The notes under the pieces: model-generated
What the model saw: only the letters and a program-made list of their open reading frames with translations
Told to the model about the DNA's origin: nothing
The model's database searches: none
Assembly (NCBI GenBank): GCA_031263195.1
Contig: JAISGD010000024.1
Coordinates: 1 to 64,000 of the forward strand
Reading direction: 5' to 3'
DNA from: Campylobacteraceae bacterium
GTDB taxonomy: Bacteria > Campylobacterota > Campylobacteria > Campylobacterales > Campylobacteraceae
DNA: 64,000 nucleotides
Shown: one piece after another, positions 36,877 to 47,536 of the stretch
Position numbering within the stretch: position 1 is the stretch's first letter
Layout of the letters: each line of letters begins with the position of its first letter
Translations under genes and position numbers: made by a program

Positions 36877-38553
36877 TCAATCGATTTTTAAAACTGCGCC
36901 GTTACTGGCATTTGAGACTAATTGTCTATATTGTTTTAACCAACTGCTTGTGATATTTTTAACTTTAGGTTTGAAATCAGTGCGGCGTACAGCTATTTCC
37001 TCTTCACTTAAAAGAGCATTTATTGTGTATTTATCTACATCTATTTCTATAATATCGCCATCTTTTAAAAGACCGATAATACCGCCCTCTGCCGCTTCCG
37101 GACTTACATGTCCTATACTAAGACCTCTTGTTGCACCTGAAAATCTACCATCAGTTATGAGTGCGACATCAGCCCCCAATCCCATACCGACAATCAATGA
37201 AGTAGGTACTAACATTTCTTGCATTCCCGGTCCGCCTTTTGGTCCTTCGTATCGCAAAACTACAACATTGCCTTTTTGAACTTTGCCATCTGTAATACCA
37301 TTTATTGCTTCTTGCTGCGAATCAAAGCATATAGCTTTACCCTTAAAGCTTTTATTGCCTATAATGCCCGCAGTTTTTATAACGCAGCCCTCATATGCCA
37401 GATTGCCGAATAGTATCGCAAGTCCGCCTACTTTTGAATAAGCATTATCAAGTGTGTGTATAACGGATGTATCTTTTATCTTAGCGTTTTTGATGCGTTC
37501 CCCTATACTTTCACCGGTAATTGTGAGATTGTCAAGATAGAGCGTACCATTATCCAGTTTGGATATTTCGTTCATAATAGCATTCATGCCACCGGCTCTA
37601 TTTACATCTTCCATATGTACAGTGCCTAAAGATGGAGCGACTTTTGCTATATGGGCGATTTTTTTACTTATCTCATTTATATCTTTAATGTTGAAATTTA
37701 CACATGCTTCTTTGGCTATCGCTAACATATGAAGTACTGTATTTGAACTGCCACCCATAGCCATATCAACAGCGAACGCATTTCGTATCGCTTTTTCATT
37801 CAAAATATTGCGTATCTTAAATTTCTCATCAAGTGCGATTTCACAGATCCTTCTTGCAGCTTTTCGTATAAGCTCTTCGCGCTCTTTTGTCAAAGCCAGT
37901 ATAGTACCGTTACCGCTGAGAGCTATTCCCATTGCCTCCATTAGTGTATTCATGGAGTTAGCTGTGAACATTCCTGAACATGACCCTCCGCCAGGGCAAG
38001 CGCGACACTCTATATCGTGCAACTCTTCTGCGCTTATTTCACCTTTATTATATTTGCCGACGGCCTCAAAAGTGGAATTCAAATCTAAAGCCTTGCCTTC
38101 TTTGTCGCGTCCTTTACTCATTGGTCCGCCGCTTACAAAGATAGTCGGAACATTAACTCTTAGTGCTCCCATTATCATGCCTGGTACTATTTTATCACAG
38201 TTTGGGATACAAATCAGAGCATCCAAGCAATGCGCGTTCATCATGGACTCAATAGAGTTGGCAATCAGTTCGCGACTTGGCAGCGAGTAGAGCATACCGT
38301 CATGCGCCATAGCGATACCGTCGTCTATGCCGATAGTGTTAAACTCGAATGGTATACAGCCCGCTTCTCTTATCTCTTGTTTGATAATCTCGGCATATTT
38401 ATTCAAAAAAAAGTGTCCGGGGATTATCTCTACAAATGAATTTGCTACACCAATAAAAGGCTTATCAAAATCTTCATCTTTAAGCCCTGCTGCTCTAAGT
38501 AAACTTCTGTGCGGAGTTCTGTCTGTGCCTTTTTTAATCATATCACTGCGCAT
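36877..38553 (-). CDS. ilvD: Dihydroxy-acid dehydratase
   Basis: IlvD is an Fe-S enzyme that makes the 2-keto acid precursors of valine, leucine and isoleucine. From the ATG at 38553 (AAAGG upstream) the product is 558 residues, beginning [21 protein letters not shown]. Cluster and substrate motifs are [16 protein letters not shown] and [17 protein letters not shown], and the C-terminal [24 protein letters not shown] is intact. A TTG two codons upstream is a less likely start. The gene stands alone on the minus strand; ilvC and ilvBN are not in the window. Confidence 0.95.
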   Translation of the reverse strand: MRSDMIKKGTDRTPHRSLLRAAGLKDEDFDKPFIGVANSFVEIIPGHFFLNKYAEIIKQEIREAGCIPFEFNTIGIDDGIAMAHDGMLYSLPSRELIANSIESMMNAHCLDALICIPNCDKIVPGMIMGALRVNVPTIFVSGGPMSKGRDKEGKALDLNSTFEAVGKYNKGEISAEELHDIECRACPGGGSCSGMFTANSMNTLMEAMGIALSGNGTILALTKEREELIRKAARRICEIALDEKFKIRNILNEKAIRNAFAVDMAMGGSSNTVLHMLAIAKEACVNFNIKDINEISKKIAHIAKVAPSLGTVHMEDVNRAGGMNAIMNEISKLDNGTLYLDNLTITGESIGERIKNAKIKDTSVIHTLDNAYSKVGGLAILFGNLAYEGCVIKTAGIIGNKSFKGKAICFDSQQEAINGITDGKVQKGNVVVLRYEGPKGGPGMQEMLVPTSLIVGMGLGADVALITDGRFSGATRGLSIGHVSPEAAEGGIIGLLKDGDIIEIDVDKYTINALLSEEEIAVRRTDFKPKVKNITSSWLKQYRQLVSNASNGAVLKID

Positions 38554-39081
38554 AATCAACCTTTGTATGTAGATAAAATATTATTATAACGAAAATATTG
38601 GGATAAGAATACCTTAAAGCCTTTTTGGTATGTAAATGGACATAGTTTATTTTTCCTGTCATTCTCAAGTAACGATTAATGCGCTTTTTTGACTTTCTTT
38701 TTAGTGATAAGCTCATCTTATAACTCTTTTTGTACTTTTTATTAGAAAAGTTAGAGGTAAAAAACATCCCATATTTTTAGTGTCTTCATAAATTTTTGCT
38801 ATTTTACTACTATTTAAACTAAAAATATCAAATATTGTTTACCGGTATTATTTGTATTTTCAAGTCCTTGATGCGTAATGATTTTTAAGCACTACCAAAA
38901 ATTTGCTCATCATTGTTTTATTAAAATCAATAAAGAGATAATGTTTAGCGCAAGTTATTTAAGATTAAATATAAATGTTTGGTTATAGCGTATGTACTTA
39001 AAGGTCTTTTTACTATTTTGATTAGAATGACTTTACATTTCAAAAAACTTTTGCTATACTTTCCGTCTTATTTTTTTATAA
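38554..39081. other. Intergenic region between ilvD and the tRNA cluster
   Basis: About 530 bp of AT-rich DNA without a supported gene. It should contain the ilvD promoter on the minus side and the promoter of the tRNA genes on the plus side (a TTGCTATACTT-like box lies near 39051). Open frames here are short and lack ribosome-binding sites. Confidence 0.4.
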
Positions 39082-39156
39082 GCGGGAATAGCTCAGTGGT
39101 AGAGCACAACCTTGCCATGGTTGGGGTCGCGAGTTCGAACCTCGTTTCCCGCTCCA
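39082..39156 (+). tRNA. tRNA-Gly (GCC)
   Basis: The acceptor arms GCGGGAA and TTCCCGC pair, the T-arm contains GAGTTCGAACCTC, and CCA is encoded at 39154-39156. The anticodon loop reads CTTGCCATG, giving GCC. It is the first of four clustered tRNA genes. Confidence 0.95.
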
Positions 39157-39173
39157 GTTATTTTGGATTTTTG

Positions 39174-39260
39174 GCCCGAGTGGCGGAATGGTAGACGCAA
39201 GGGACTTAAAATCCCTCGAACTTTTTGTTCGTGCCGGTTCAAGTCCGGCCTCGGGCACCA
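39174..39260 (+). tRNA. tRNA-Leu (TAA)
   Basis: GCCCGAG pairs with CTCGGGC, a long variable arm (TCGAACTTTTTGTTCG) is present, and CCA is encoded. The anticodon stem AGGGA/TCCCT encloses CTTAAAA, so the anticodon is TAA. It lies 17 bp after tRNA-Gly. Confidence 0.95.
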
Positions 39261-39266
39261 TCATCC

Positions 39267-39340
39267 GGCGACATAGCCAAGCGGTAAGGCACGGGCCTGC
39301 AAAGCCTTGATCCCCGGTTCGAATCCGGGTGTCGCCTCCA
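39267..39340 (+). tRNA. tRNA-Cys (GCA)
   Basis: GGCGACA pairs with TGTCGCC, the anticodon loop CTGCAAA gives GCA, the T-arm reads CCCGGTTCGAATCCGGG, and CCA is encoded. It starts 6 bp after tRNA-Leu, which implies a shared transcript. Confidence 0.95.
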
Positions 39341-39497
39341 AAAAGATGGAGAAGGAAGAGAATTAAGTTGCGTATTTGTTGATTCTAGTTTTTAATCCGA
39401 TGCTAAATAGGCGGCGGATTTGAATAAAAGAGAAAACAAACTAAACGCCGTACATATTATGAAGATAAAACCGAGCAGGTTTTTCAAAATTGTTATT

Positions 39498-39585
39498 CGG
39501 GAGATGGCTGAGCGGTTTAAAGCGGCGGTCTTGAAAACCGTTGAGGTGAGAGCCTCCGGGGGTTCGAATCCCTCTCTCCCGGCCA
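39498..39585 (+). tRNA. tRNA-Ser (TGA)
   Basis: CGGGAGA pairs with TCTCCCG, a long variable arm (GAGGTGAGAGCCTC region) marks the type II class, and CCA is encoded. The anticodon stem GCGGT encloses CTTGAAA, giving TGA. A membrane-protein gene starts only 22 bp downstream. Confidence 0.95.
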
Positions 39586-39607
39586 CTATATACAAGAGCG
39601 GCGCAAG

Positions 39608-40168
39608 ATGACGACTTCGGCAAAAAGAGTAACAACAACTCTTTTTATATTTATATTACTGCTTTTTATTGCTTATAAACCATATGACCAACCTTTATAT
39701 GGCGATACTCTTTTAAAAAAGCTTTTTATGCTTTATTCATATATATTCAACCAAACTTTGGGCATGGTACATGAGGCAGGACACGGAGTTTGCTATATAG
39801 TGCACTGTCCGGAATTTATTATGGTAATTAACGGAACTATTTTTCAACTGCTTTTCCCTTTTTTATTGGGGTTTATTAGCAAAAAGCACGGCAATATCTT
39901 CGGCTATTTTATAGGGTTATTTTTCGTAGGTTTTTCTATGCAATATGCTGCATGGTACATCTCTACTGCTCACGAAGGGTTGTATATTAGCGCAGAAAAT
40001 TCGTTTTTAGGTATAGACGGATACCACGACTTTAATTATATACTCTCAATATTTAATCTTGTAAACTTTGACTGGTTTATCAGTGGACTGGTAAAATTTG
40101 GCGGATATATAATAATGATATATGCTTGTTTTAAAATGTGGGTTTTAGCGTTTGTGAAAAAAGAGTAG
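39608..40168 (+). CDS. Membrane protein with an HExxH metalloprotease motif
   Basis: The 186-residue product has four to five hydrophobic segments (about 10-23, 75-93, 98-117 and 160-180). An HEAGH motif at residues 55-59 lies at the end of a membrane segment, as in M50-like intramembrane zinc proteases. I see no NxxPxxxxDG-type second motif, though DGYHDFNYILSIFNLVNFDWF contains an Asp that might complete the site. It starts 22 bp after tRNA-Ser with no room for a separate promoter, so it is probably read through from the tRNA transcript. Protease activity is inferred only from the motif. Confidence 0.6.
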   Translation: MTTSAKRVTTTLFIFILLLFIAYKPYDQPLYGDTLLKKLFMLYSYIFNQTLGMVHEAGHGVCYIVHCPEFIMVINGTIFQLLFPFLLGFISKKHGNIFGYFIGLFFVGFSMQYAAWYISTAHEGLYISAENSFLGIDGYHDFNYILSIFNLVNFDWFISGLVKFGGYIIMIYACFKMWVLAFVKKE

Positions 40169-40312
40169 CTTATATCGACAAGAGAAAATAGGATATTTTA
40201 AATAGAGACCTGATATTTTTACTTTGACGTTCCATTGGCGGTTGCTGTTATTATTTATCTTTTGGTTTTTTACTGTTGCAACATGTAATTAGGAATATTT
40301 TAATTGCAGTAG

Positions 40313-41374
40313 TTACAATCCCGCGTTTTTTATCTGTTCGGCTTGAAAATGTGCGACAATAGGGTCTATCACTTCATCAAACAGTCCGTTTTCCATTATC
40401 GCCTCAAGCCTGTAAAGTGTAAGCCCAACTCTATGATCGCTTATGCGGTTTTGCGGAAAGTTGTAAGTACGTATGCGTTCGCTTCTATCACCTGAACCAA
40501 CTTGAGATTTTCTATCAGCTGTCTCTTTTTTGAGACGTTCTTCCTCTTGCAATTCATAAAGCCTTGCTCTCAAGACTTTCATGGCGGCATCTTTATTTTT
40601 GTGCTGTGATTTACCGTCTTGATTGACAACTACTATGCCTGTGGGTAAGTGAGTAATTCTAACAGCACTATCGGTTGTGTTTACGGACTGACCGCCGTGA
40701 CCGGAGCTTCTCATAACATCGATTTTCAGATCATTCGGATTTATTTGTATGTCAACTTCGTCAATTTCAGGCATAACCGCAACCGTAACAGCCGAAGTGT
40801 GAACTCTGCCTTGAGATTCAGTTTCCGGCACCCTCTGCACTCTATGGGTACCGCCTTCATATTTTAAGCGACTATATGCACCCTTGCCTTGTATAAGAGC
40901 GATGATTTCTTTATAACCTCCCAAAATGCCTTCACTTTGACTTACTATCTCTATTTTCCATCGCTTACTTTCAGCATATCTTATATATGCTTTAAAAAGG
41001 TCTGCTACAAAAAGCGCGGCTTCATCTCCACCCGTACCGGCTCTGATTTCAAGGAAAATATTTTTATCGTCATTTGGATCTCTGGGAAGCAGTAAAACTC
41101 TTATCTCGTCTTCAAGCGTTTCAATTTTTTTTTCTAAAAGTTTCAGTTCTTCTTTTGCTAATTCACCAAGTTCAATATCATCTAAAAGTTCTTTATTGCT
41201 GTTTATATTCTCAAATACGGTGATATATTCGCATGATTTGGTATAAATATCCTCAAGTGTTGATTGCTCTTTGGAGAGTTCGGTCATCTTCTTAATGTCT
41301 AAAGATGCAGATGCCAATAGTGCGGATATTTCATCATAGCGATTTATAAAAGGGAGCAATTTGTCTTGCAGCAT
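40313..41374 (-). CDS. prfA: Peptide chain release factor 1
   Basis: RF1 reads UAA and UAG stop codons and frees the finished peptide. The 353-residue protein has the PxT-type recognition tripeptide PET (183-185) and the catalytic GGQ (227-229) in [21 protein letters not shown]. The absence of RF2's SPF identifies RF1. It lies 26 bp after rpsT on the same strand, a pairing also seen in relatives. Confidence 0.96.
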   Translation of the reverse strand: MLQDKLLPFINRYDEISALLASASLDIKKMTELSKEQSTLEDIYTKSCEYITVFENINSNKELLDDIELGELAKEELKLLEKKIETLEDEIRVLLLPRDPNDDKNIFLEIRAGTGGDEAALFVADLFKAYIRYAESKRWKIEIVSQSEGILGGYKEIIALIQGKGAYSRLKYEGGTHRVQRVPETESQGRVHTSAVTVAVMPEIDEVDIQINPNDLKIDVMRSSGHGGQSVNTTDSAVRITHLPTGIVVVNQDGKSQHKNKDAAMKVLRARLYELQEEERLKKETADRKSQVGSGDRSERIRTYNFPQNRISDHRVGLTLYRLEAIMENGLFDEVIDPIVAHFQAEQIKNAGL

Positions 41375-41400
41375 TAAATTAATAAATGGGGAAACCGCTT

Positions 41401-41676
41401 TTAAGCGGCTTTGATTTCTAAAGAATTAACAAGTTTAGCTAATCTGCTGACTTTTCTTGCAGCTGTATTTTTTGTTAAAATGCCTTTACTAACATATGAG
41501 TGAATACTTTTGTTAGCTGCTTTTAAAGCCGTGTTTGCAGTCTCTTTGTCGTTTGCGCTAACAGCGGATAGTACTGTTTTCGTAAGATTTCTAATACGAG
41601 TTTTATAAAATCTATTTCTATCTGTTTTAACTTTAGTCTGTCGCGCGCGTTTTTCCGCTGACTTGTGATTTGCCAT
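41401..41676 (-). CDS. rpsT: 30S ribosomal protein S20
   Basis: S20 binds the 5' and 3' minor domains of 16S rRNA. The 91-residue basic product starts [21 protein letters not shown] and ends in [12 protein letters not shown], as in the family. It is the first gene of an rpsT-prfA unit and is divergent from glmM, with about 165 bp between them for both promoters. Confidence 0.95.
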   Translation of the reverse strand: MANHKSAEKRARQTKVKTDRNRFYKTRIRNLTKTVLSAVSANDKETANTALKAANKSIHSYVSKGILTKNTAARKVSRLAKLVNSLEIKAA

Positions 41677-41842
41677 TGTAAAATGCCTTTTATAAAATTT
41701 TAGTCTTGGATTATACAGAATTAAAAATTATACAAAACTTAATTTAAGTGAAAATTAATTATTTTTTAGACTTTTGTAGACCTTTGAGTAAATCTTACCG
41801 TTTATTTGCTAAAATACGCAAAAAACTTATCAAGGACGGATG

Positions 41843-43183
41843 ATGAAACTCTTCGGAACGGATGGCGTACGAGGTAAAGCGGGTGCAAAGTTGGATGCAT
41901 ATACTGCTATGAGACTTGCGATGGCTGCCGGGATATTTTTTAGAAAAAATTCTATTACAAATAAAATCTTGGTTGGTAAAGATACGCGTCGCAGCGGTTA
42001 CATGATAGAAAATGCGATAGTATCCGGATTAACTGCAGTCGGGTATGATGTGGTGCAAATAGGTCCTATGCCTACGCCCGCAATCGCTTTTTTGACAGAA
42101 GATATGCGTTGCGATGCAGGCATAATGATAAGCGCATCACACAATAGTTATTTTGATAATGGCATAAAGTTTTTTGATCATACAGGACATAAGATTGATA
42201 TAAAAGATGAGAAAACGATAGAGAGTATCTATGATGATGAAGCATTGATAGCTAAAAATCAAAAAACAGAGCTTGAAATCGGTACTTCCAAAAGAATAGA
42301 TGATGTTATTGGGCGATATATTGTACATATTAAGAACTCTTTTCCAAAAAATTTGACGCTTCACGGTACAAGAGTTGTGCTTGATACTGCAAATGGCGCG
42401 GCATATAAAGTGGCTCCTACGATTTTTAGCGAACTTGGAGCCGATGTTTTTGTAATAAATGATGAGCCTAACGGAAGCAATATAAATCTTTCATGTGGTG
42501 CTTTACATCCGCAAAAGCTTGGTGAGGAGGTTGTGAAATTTCGCGCTGATATAGGTTTTGCGTTTGACGGAGACGCTGACAGGCTTGTTGTAGTAAATGA
42601 AAAAGGTAAAGTTGTAGAGGGAGATAAGCTTTTAGGTATTTTGGCTAACTATCTGAAAACTAACTCTTTATTAAAAAGCGACTATGTAGTGGCAACTGAT
42701 ATGAGCAATCAAGCTTTAGAGGATTTTTTGAAAACCAAAAACATTAAACTTGTACGCTGCAATGTAGGCGATAAATATGTCTTGGAAAAATTAAAAGAGC
42801 TTGGTTCAAATTTTGGAGGCGAACAGAGCGGACATATTATCTTTTCAAATTTTGCCAAAACCGGTGACGGACTTGTAGCTGCTTTGCAACTTATGGCACA
42901 TCTTCTAAATGAGTCAAAAAAGAATGATGATAAATTAAATCCATTTGAGCTTTACCCACAAAAACTTGTCAATCTGCACATTGCTAAAAAGATACCGCTT
43001 AATGAGATAGTGGGATACAATGAACTTTTGAGCGAATTTAAAGCCAAGAATATAAGAGCTCTTATAAGATATTCGGGAACGGAAAATCTTTTGCGTATAC
43101 TTTTAGAGGCAAAAGATGAAAAAAATATGAATAGTGCTATGGAGCAAGCTGAAGTTTTTTTTAAAAGAGTGTTAAATGGCTAA
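41843..43183 (+). CDS. glmM: Phosphoglucosamine mutase
   Basis: GlmM converts glucosamine-6-phosphate to glucosamine-1-phosphate for cell-wall and LPS precursors. Two ATGs are adjacent (41840 and 41843); AAGGA is spaced better for the second, giving 446 residues from [14 protein letters not shown]. The phosphoserine is Ser99 in [17 protein letters not shown], the Mg site is [10 protein letters not shown], and the sugar-binding loop is GGEQSGHII. The phosphate-binding [11 protein letters not shown] ends the protein. It overlaps lspA by 8 bp. Confidence 0.96.
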   Translation: MKLFGTDGVRGKAGAKLDAYTAMRLAMAAGIFFRKNSITNKILVGKDTRRSGYMIENAIVSGLTAVGYDVVQIGPMPTPAIAFLTEDMRCDAGIMISASHNSYFDNGIKFFDHTGHKIDIKDEKTIESIYDDEALIAKNQKTELEIGTSKRIDDVIGRYIVHIKNSFPKNLTLHGTRVVLDTANGAAYKVAPTIFSELGADVFVINDEPNGSNINLSCGALHPQKLGEEVVKFRADIGFAFDGDADRLVVVNEKGKVVEGDKLLGILANYLKTNSLLKSDYVVATDMSNQALEDFLKTKNIKLVRCNVGDKYVLEKLKELGSNFGGEQSGHIIFSNFAKTGDGLVAALQLMAHLLNESKKNDDKLNPFELYPQKLVNLHIAKKIPLNEIVGYNELLSEFKAKNIRALIRYSGTENLLRILLEAKDEKNMNSAMEQAEVFFKRVLNG

Positions 43184-43637
43184 ATTTGTATTAAAAGCAA
43201 CTGCTTTTGTAATGATTATTTTTATATTGGATAGAATTATTAAATCATTTTTTCTAAGTGGGTTTGAGTGGCATGGCGAAGTTTTTTCACTCTACTTGGT
43301 GATAAATAAAGGCGTAGCATTCTCTATGTTTGCGTTTTTGGGAGAATGGCTGAAATTTATACAAATAGCTATTATTTTGTTGCTTTTAGTGTTTATATAT
43401 AGAGAGAAAAGTTTTTTTGAGCGGCATGCTGTTGCCGTAGGTATACTTTTTGGTGCCGGATGTTCAAATGTGCTTGATAGATTTTTGTATGGTGGCGTTG
43501 TGGACTACTTTGCGTGGCATTATTGGTTTAACTTCGCCGTATTCAATTTTGCCGATGTGATGATAGATTTAGCAGTTGTTATGATAGCGGTAAAGATGAT
43601 TTTTGAAAGACAGGACAAGGCTATTAAAGCAAAATAG
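43176..43637 (+). CDS. lspA: Lipoprotein signal peptidase II
   Basis: LspA cuts the signal peptide from lipid-modified prolipoproteins in the inner membrane. The 153-residue protein has four membrane helices, and its catalytic aspartates lie in [15 protein letters not shown] and [26 protein letters not shown] is the conserved N-proximal segment. It starts within the last codons of glmM, so the two are coupled. Several lipoprotein substrates occur in this same window. Confidence 0.94.
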   Translation: MAKFVLKATAFVMIIFILDRIIKSFFLSGFEWHGEVFSLYLVINKGVAFSMFAFLGEWLKFIQIAIILLLLVFIYREKSFFERHAVAVGILFGAGCSNVLDRFLYGGVVDYFAWHYWFNFAVFNFADVMIDLAVVMIAVKMIFERQDKAIKAK

Positions 43638-44128
43638 AAATGAGGCATGATTGCACTGAAAACAGCCAAAACTGTAAAATTACAATAATCTAGCTTATAT
43701 TCAGACAAACTTTTAAAAATTAACTTTAAGTAACAATATAAAATGATGGCAAAAAAAGTAATAATGTCTTACTTGTTCGGTTTGTATACAACTTTTACTG
43801 CTTTGTCTTGTATATGAAAAATAATCCGATTTTTATAATCAGCCATATAATTATTTACTCTAGTTGATTTAATCTCTTTATATTTTTCAATCTCTCAACT
43901 TTAGTTTTAATTATTTATTGATGTATTTTTTGCATTGTTTAGACCTTATTATCCGCATAAATTTGTTTTTCTCTTGCACGGCACAATATTTTTTGTATTA
44001 AAAATAATCAGTTTTTCTATGAAGAAAATTTTGAAATACAAATCACTTTGGAATTGACAAAATAAATAAATATTAGTATAATTAAATATTTTCAAAAAAA
44101 ATTTTAAAAGCAAAGGTAGGGCAAAGAA
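43638..44128. other. Gene-poor gap downstream of lspA
   Basis: Apart from a short RelE-like remnant on the minus strand (43769-43894), I see no supported gene. The DNA is strongly AT-rich, and all longer frames are interrupted. Confidence 0.45.
43769..43894 (-). pseudogene. Degraded RelE/ParE-type toxin fragment
   Basis: An open stretch of about 41 codons with no start site reads YKEIKSTRVNNYMADYKNR then IIFHIQDKAVKVVYKPNK before a stop. This resembles the central and C-terminal part of RelE/ParE toxins (typical: YRxRxGDYRIIFxIxDxxVxVLxI). Stops lie immediately upstream in the same frame, and no antitoxin is found. Treat as a probable remnant. Confidence 0.35.
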
Positions 44129-44323
44129 ATGAATGTGAAAAAAGAATATAAAAAAATCATGAGAAAGAAAAAGTTTCTATGGCTAGCAATAATGATTTTT
44201 CTTTATAATACTAATTTTCAATATACATGTGAAGATATTACTCAGCCAATATCCTTTGAAGTGTTTTTAGTAGCCATAATAATTCTGCAAATAACCCACA
44301 AAATTAGGAATAAATACTTCTAA
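44129..44323 (+). CDS. Possible small membrane peptide
   Basis: A 64-codon frame preceded by AGGTAGGG at plausible spacing. The product has a basic N-terminus (MNVKKEYKKIMRKKK) and two hydrophobic stretches (FLWLAIMIFLYNTNF and FEVFLVAIIILQI). No family is recognised, and AT-rich DNA easily yields such frames. It lies in a gene-poor gap, so chance is a real alternative. Confidence 0.3.
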   Translation: MNVKKEYKKIMRKKKFLWLAIMIFLYNTNFQYTCEDITQPISFEVFLVAIIILQITHKIRNKYF

Positions 44324-44800
44324 TTTTTTACAAAATATTTGTTGGTGACAATATACTGAAAAATATCTACTATTAACTACAAACCGTTTTTAGTATTGCA
44401 GTATTTTTGCTTGTTTTACGGTACTCTCCAAATTTTTTCGAGCCAAATTCGCCATTATATTAGCAAGCAAGATTTTAGTTATATACTACTTGTTTTTGCA
44501 CTTTTCTTGAAGAACATGTTTCATTTATCTTACTTCTTTATTATCACAAGTGATTTGTAAGTAAAGAGCCATCTCGCTTTGCCCTATATTTTTCTAATCA
44601 AGTCACCATTTTATACCGTTAGAGCTTATTGTGAAACATATATCTATTATCATCAAGCAGCTTTATGTTTTTGATTTGCTTGAGTAAGTGCAAGTTTAAA
44701 TTTTCTATATTTTTATAGTAGAAATACAAAAATTATAAAGTGCTACTGCTAAAAGATAAAATTTTATACGATAGCGAATTTCAGAGATGAAGTTGTTTTA
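44324..44800. other. Gene-poor gap before tRNA-Ser
   Basis: No supported gene. On the minus strand short interrupted frames (for example QSEMALYLQITCDNKEVR near 44530-44590) look like they might once have been coding, but I cannot name a family. Confidence 0.4.
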
Positions 44801-44893
44801 TGGCGGACAGAGAGGGATTCGAACCCTCGAAGCCCGATTAAGACTTGCACCCTTAGCAGGGGTGTGGTTTCAGCCAGCTCACCCATCTGTCCG
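44801..44893 (-). tRNA. tRNA-Ser (GCT)
   Basis: On the minus strand CGGACAG pairs with CTGTCCG, with GCCA at the 3' end. The long variable arm is present, and the anticodon stem CCC/GGG region encloses CTGCTAA, giving GCT. It is the only minus-strand tRNA in the window. Confidence 0.93.
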
Positions 44894-45047
44894 TAAAAAA
44901 GTAAGAGTTGGATTATATAAGAGTGTTGATAATAATAGGCTTAAATTTTTTATCAATCAAATTATCTGCTTTTTTCAAACAGATTTAATAATAAAAATAG
45001 TTTTTATGTTATACTAATACTTTAAAATTTATATTTAAGGAATAAAT

Positions 45048-45383
45048 GTGAGCGATATCACAAAAGGAATCGACGAAAAGTTTTGCAGCGAATGCGGCAA
45101 TATTATAAAGTTAAAAGCTGAAATTTGTCCCAAATGCGGTGTTAGACAACACCAAGTACCATCCAATCAAGGAGGTAAAATAAGGGTAACTGCCGCATTG
45201 TTTGCAGTTTTTCTCGGCGGTTTTGGAGCACATAAATTTTATCTTGGTCAAGCAGGACAAGGTATTATATATCTACTTTTCTTTTGGACGTTTATCCCGG
45301 CTATTATAGCTTTTATTGAGTTCATCTTATATCTTACAATGAGCGATGAAGAGTTTAACGCCAAATACAATAATGGGCAATAA
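45048..45383 (+). CDS. Zinc-ribbon TM2-domain membrane protein
   Basis: The 111-residue product starts at a GTG (AAGG 7 bp upstream). It has an N-terminal zinc ribbon (FCSECGN and CPKCGVRQH). A TM2 domain follows: two membrane helices (TAALFAVFLGGFGAHKFYLG and IIYLLFFWTFIPAIIAFIEFI) joined by a GQAGQG turn. TM2 proteins are widespread and of unknown role. It stands alone between two tRNA genes and ends at a large hairpin. Confidence 0.88.
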   Translation: MSDITKGIDEKFCSECGNIIKLKAEICPKCGVRQHQVPSNQGGKIRVTAALFAVFLGGFGAHKFYLGQAGQGIIYLLFFWTFIPAIIAFIEFILYLTMSDEEFNAKYNNGQ

Positions 45384-45384
45384 A

Positions 45385-45429
45385 TTTATCTGCTAACCAG
45401 TAAGATATGTTTGTTGGTTAGCAGATAAA
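45385..45429 (+). terminator. 15-bp perfect stem-loop after the TM2 gene
   Basis: TTTATCTGCTAACCA (45385-45399) pairs with TGGTTAGCAGATAAA (45415-45429) around a 15-nt loop, 1 bp past the stop codon. The 3' arm runs into A-rich DNA, not a T-run, so it may be a processing or stability element instead of a classic terminator. Confidence 0.55.
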
Positions 45430-45518
45430 AAATTAAAGTCAAACGAAAGATTTCGTTGGGTATAATCTTTGCCTTAAAATGTATTTGAGCAATAATATAG
45501 TGCTATTGCAAGTTTTTT

Positions 45519-45594
45519 GGTCGCGTAGCTCAGTTGGTAGAGCACTACCTTGACATGGTAGTGGTCGGAGGTTCAAGTCCTCTCGTGGCCACCA
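45519..45594 (+). tRNA. tRNA-Val (GAC)
   Basis: GGTCGCG pairs with CGTGGCC (with two G-U pairs), the T-arm is GGAGGTTCAAGTCCTC, and CCA is encoded at 45592-45594. The anticodon stem CTACC/GGTAG encloses TTGACAT, giving GAC. Confidence 0.95.
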
Positions 45595-45597
45595 TTT

Positions 45598-45609
45598 ATT
45601 ACATGTAAT
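45598..45609. repeat. TTACATGTAA-type palindrome (copy 4)
   Basis: ATTACATGTAAT is a 12-bp perfect palindrome 4 bp after tRNA-Val and 113 bp before thrS. Confidence 0.7.
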
Positions 45610-45721
45610 GCATATGTAGGTTTTGCGCCTTAATAAAAATTAGACAAAGCGTGAAATCAGTTTCAAATTTTATGTTCTTCCGTTGGTTTGGAAGTTCGTT
45701 TGGTAAAGGAAAATTTTACAA

Positions 45722-47536
45722 GTGAGAGAAGATATTTTAGCTTACAAAGCAGACGATATTATAGTAGATACGCAAACCGCTCCGCAAAAACCGCAAAATG
45801 CCAAAGATATATATTTTGATAATTTAGCCGATGCGCTTGAGATTATTCGTCATTCCACCGCTCATTTGATGGCACACGCGATAAAAAGATTGTACCCTGA
45901 AGCGAAATTTTTTGTAGGACCGGTGATAGAAGACGGATTTTATTACGATTTTAGAGTTGGAGCGAAAATAGGCGAAGAAGACCTAAAAGCCATAGAACAA
46001 GAGATGCAAAAAATCGCAAATGAAAAGCTTCCGATTATAAAAAATGCTTACACAAAACAAGAGATAATTAAAAAATTTAAAGACGACGATTTAAAACAAG
46101 AAGTGTTACTAAGAATTCCTGACGGTACAGTTACTACCTATACGCAAGGCGACTTTGAGGATTTGTGTCGCGGACCGCATGTGCCAAACACAAAATATCT
46201 GAAATTTTTCAAACTTACAAGAGTTTCAGGCGCGTATCTTGGTGGGGACGAAAAAAAAGAGATGTTAACGCGCATTTACGGAACGGCGTTTGCAGATAAG
46301 CAAAGTTTAGTAGAACATATCGCTATGATAGAGGAAGCGAAAAAGAGAGACCATAGAAAACTCGGAACTGAGCTTAAACTGTTTACGTTTGACGATGAGG
46401 TCGGAGGAGGGTTACCTATATGGTTGCCAAACGGCGCTAAACTTAGAAGTAAACTTGAGAGTTTGCTTTTTAAAGCGCATAGAAGTAGAGGTTATCAGCC
46501 TGTAAGAGGACCTGAGCTTTTAAAATCAGACGCGTGGAAAACAAGCGGACACTATCAAAACTACGGCGAAAATATGTATTTTACGACCATAGACGAGACC
46601 GAATATGGCATAAAACCTATGAATTGCTTAGGACATATCAAAGTTTTTCAAAATGATGTAAGAAGTTATCGCGACTTGCCTTTGAAATTTTTTGAATATG
46701 GAGTAGTACATAGACACGAAAAAAGCGGCGTTTTGCACGGACTTTTCAGAGTACGCGAATTTACGCAGGATGACGCTCATATATTTTGCAGACCCGATCA
46801 GATAAAAGAGAATATTTTGGAGATTTTAAATTTTGTTGACAAGATAATGAAAAGTTTTGATTTTACTTACGAGATGGAGATTTCAACAAAGCCGACCAAA
46901 GCGATAGGCGACGACGCTATATGGGAAAAAGCTACAAAAGGGCTTAAAGACGCGCTTGATGAAAATGGATTGAAATATGGCATAGACGAAGGCGGCGGCG
47001 CATTTTACGGTCCTAAAATAGATATAAAGATAACGGATGCACTAAAGAGAAAATGGCAGTGCGGAACAATACAAGTAGACTTCAATCTGCCGGAGCGTTT
47101 TGATTTATCGTATATAGATAATAATAATGAAAAAGCGCGTCCTGTCATGATACATCGCGCGATTTTAGGGTCATTTGAGAGATTTATAGGAATTTTAACC
47201 GAACATACAGGCGGAGAGTTTCCGCTTTTTATCGCTCCTACGGCGGTAGTTATTGTTCCTATAGGAGACGCTCATTTGGATTATTCTAAAGAGTTGGCAA
47301 ACGAACTTTTGGCTTTAGAGATAGATGTTGAGATTTCAAGCAAAAACGAGAGCCTAAATAAGCGTATCAGAACGGCTGAAAAACAGAAAGTTCCGATAAT
47401 TTTGGTTATAGGAGATGAGGAAATTAATACAAAAAGTGTCGCCTTAAGAGATAGACGAGAAAGAAAACAGTATAATTTAACGAAAGAGAAATTATTCCAA
47501 TTTATAAAGGAGAAAATAGATGGGGTACATTTTTGA
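45722..47536 (+). CDS. thrS: Threonyl-tRNA synthetase
   Basis: ThrS charges tRNA-Thr and edits mischarged serine. The 604-residue protein starts at a GTG and lacks the full TGS domain of longer ThrS proteins, as in other epsilonproteobacteria. The editing domain has [16 protein letters not shown] and the distal CRGPHV. The catalytic core holds the zinc ligands in MNCLGH, HRHEKSG...[17 protein letters not shown] and [13 protein letters not shown]. The anticodon-binding domain begins near [14 protein letters not shown]. It overlaps infC by 4 bp. Confidence 0.96.
   Translation: MREDILAYKADDIIVDTQTAPQKPQNAKDIYFDNLADALEIIRHSTAHLMAHAIKRLYPEAKFFVGPVIEDGFYYDFRVGAKIGEEDLKAIEQEMQKIANEKLPIIKNAYTKQEIIKKFKDDDLKQEVLLRIPDGTVTTYTQGDFEDLCRGPHVPNTKYLKFFKLTRVSGAYLGGDEKKEMLTRIYGTAFADKQSLVEHIAMIEEAKKRDHRKLGTELKLFTFDDEVGGGLPIWLPNGAKLRSKLESLLFKAHRSRGYQPVRGPELLKSDAWKTSGHYQNYGENMYFTTIDETEYGIKPMNCLGHIKVFQNDVRSYRDLPLKFFEYGVVHRHEKSGVLHGLFRVREFTQDDAHIFCRPDQIKENILEILNFVDKIMKSFDFTYEMEISTKPTKAIGDDAIWEKATKGLKDALDENGLKYGIDEGGGAFYGPKIDIKITDALKRKWQCGTIQVDFNLPERFDLSYIDNNNEKARPVMIHRAILGSFERFIGILTEHTGGEFPLFIAPTAVVIVPIGDAHLDYSKELANELLALEIDVEISSKNESLNKRIRTAEKQKVPIILVIGDEEINTKSVALRDRRERKQYNLTKEKLFQFIKEKIDGVHF

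Noticed and set aside
39076-39638. Open frames over tRNA genes (for example on the minus strand at 39076-39264 and 39392-39638)
   Set aside because: They are the well-known spurious frames produced by tRNA sequence; the tRNA structures explain the DNA fully.
44787-45017. Plus-strand frame across tRNA-Ser(GCT)
   Set aside because: It is another tRNA-derived spurious frame without a ribosome-binding site.
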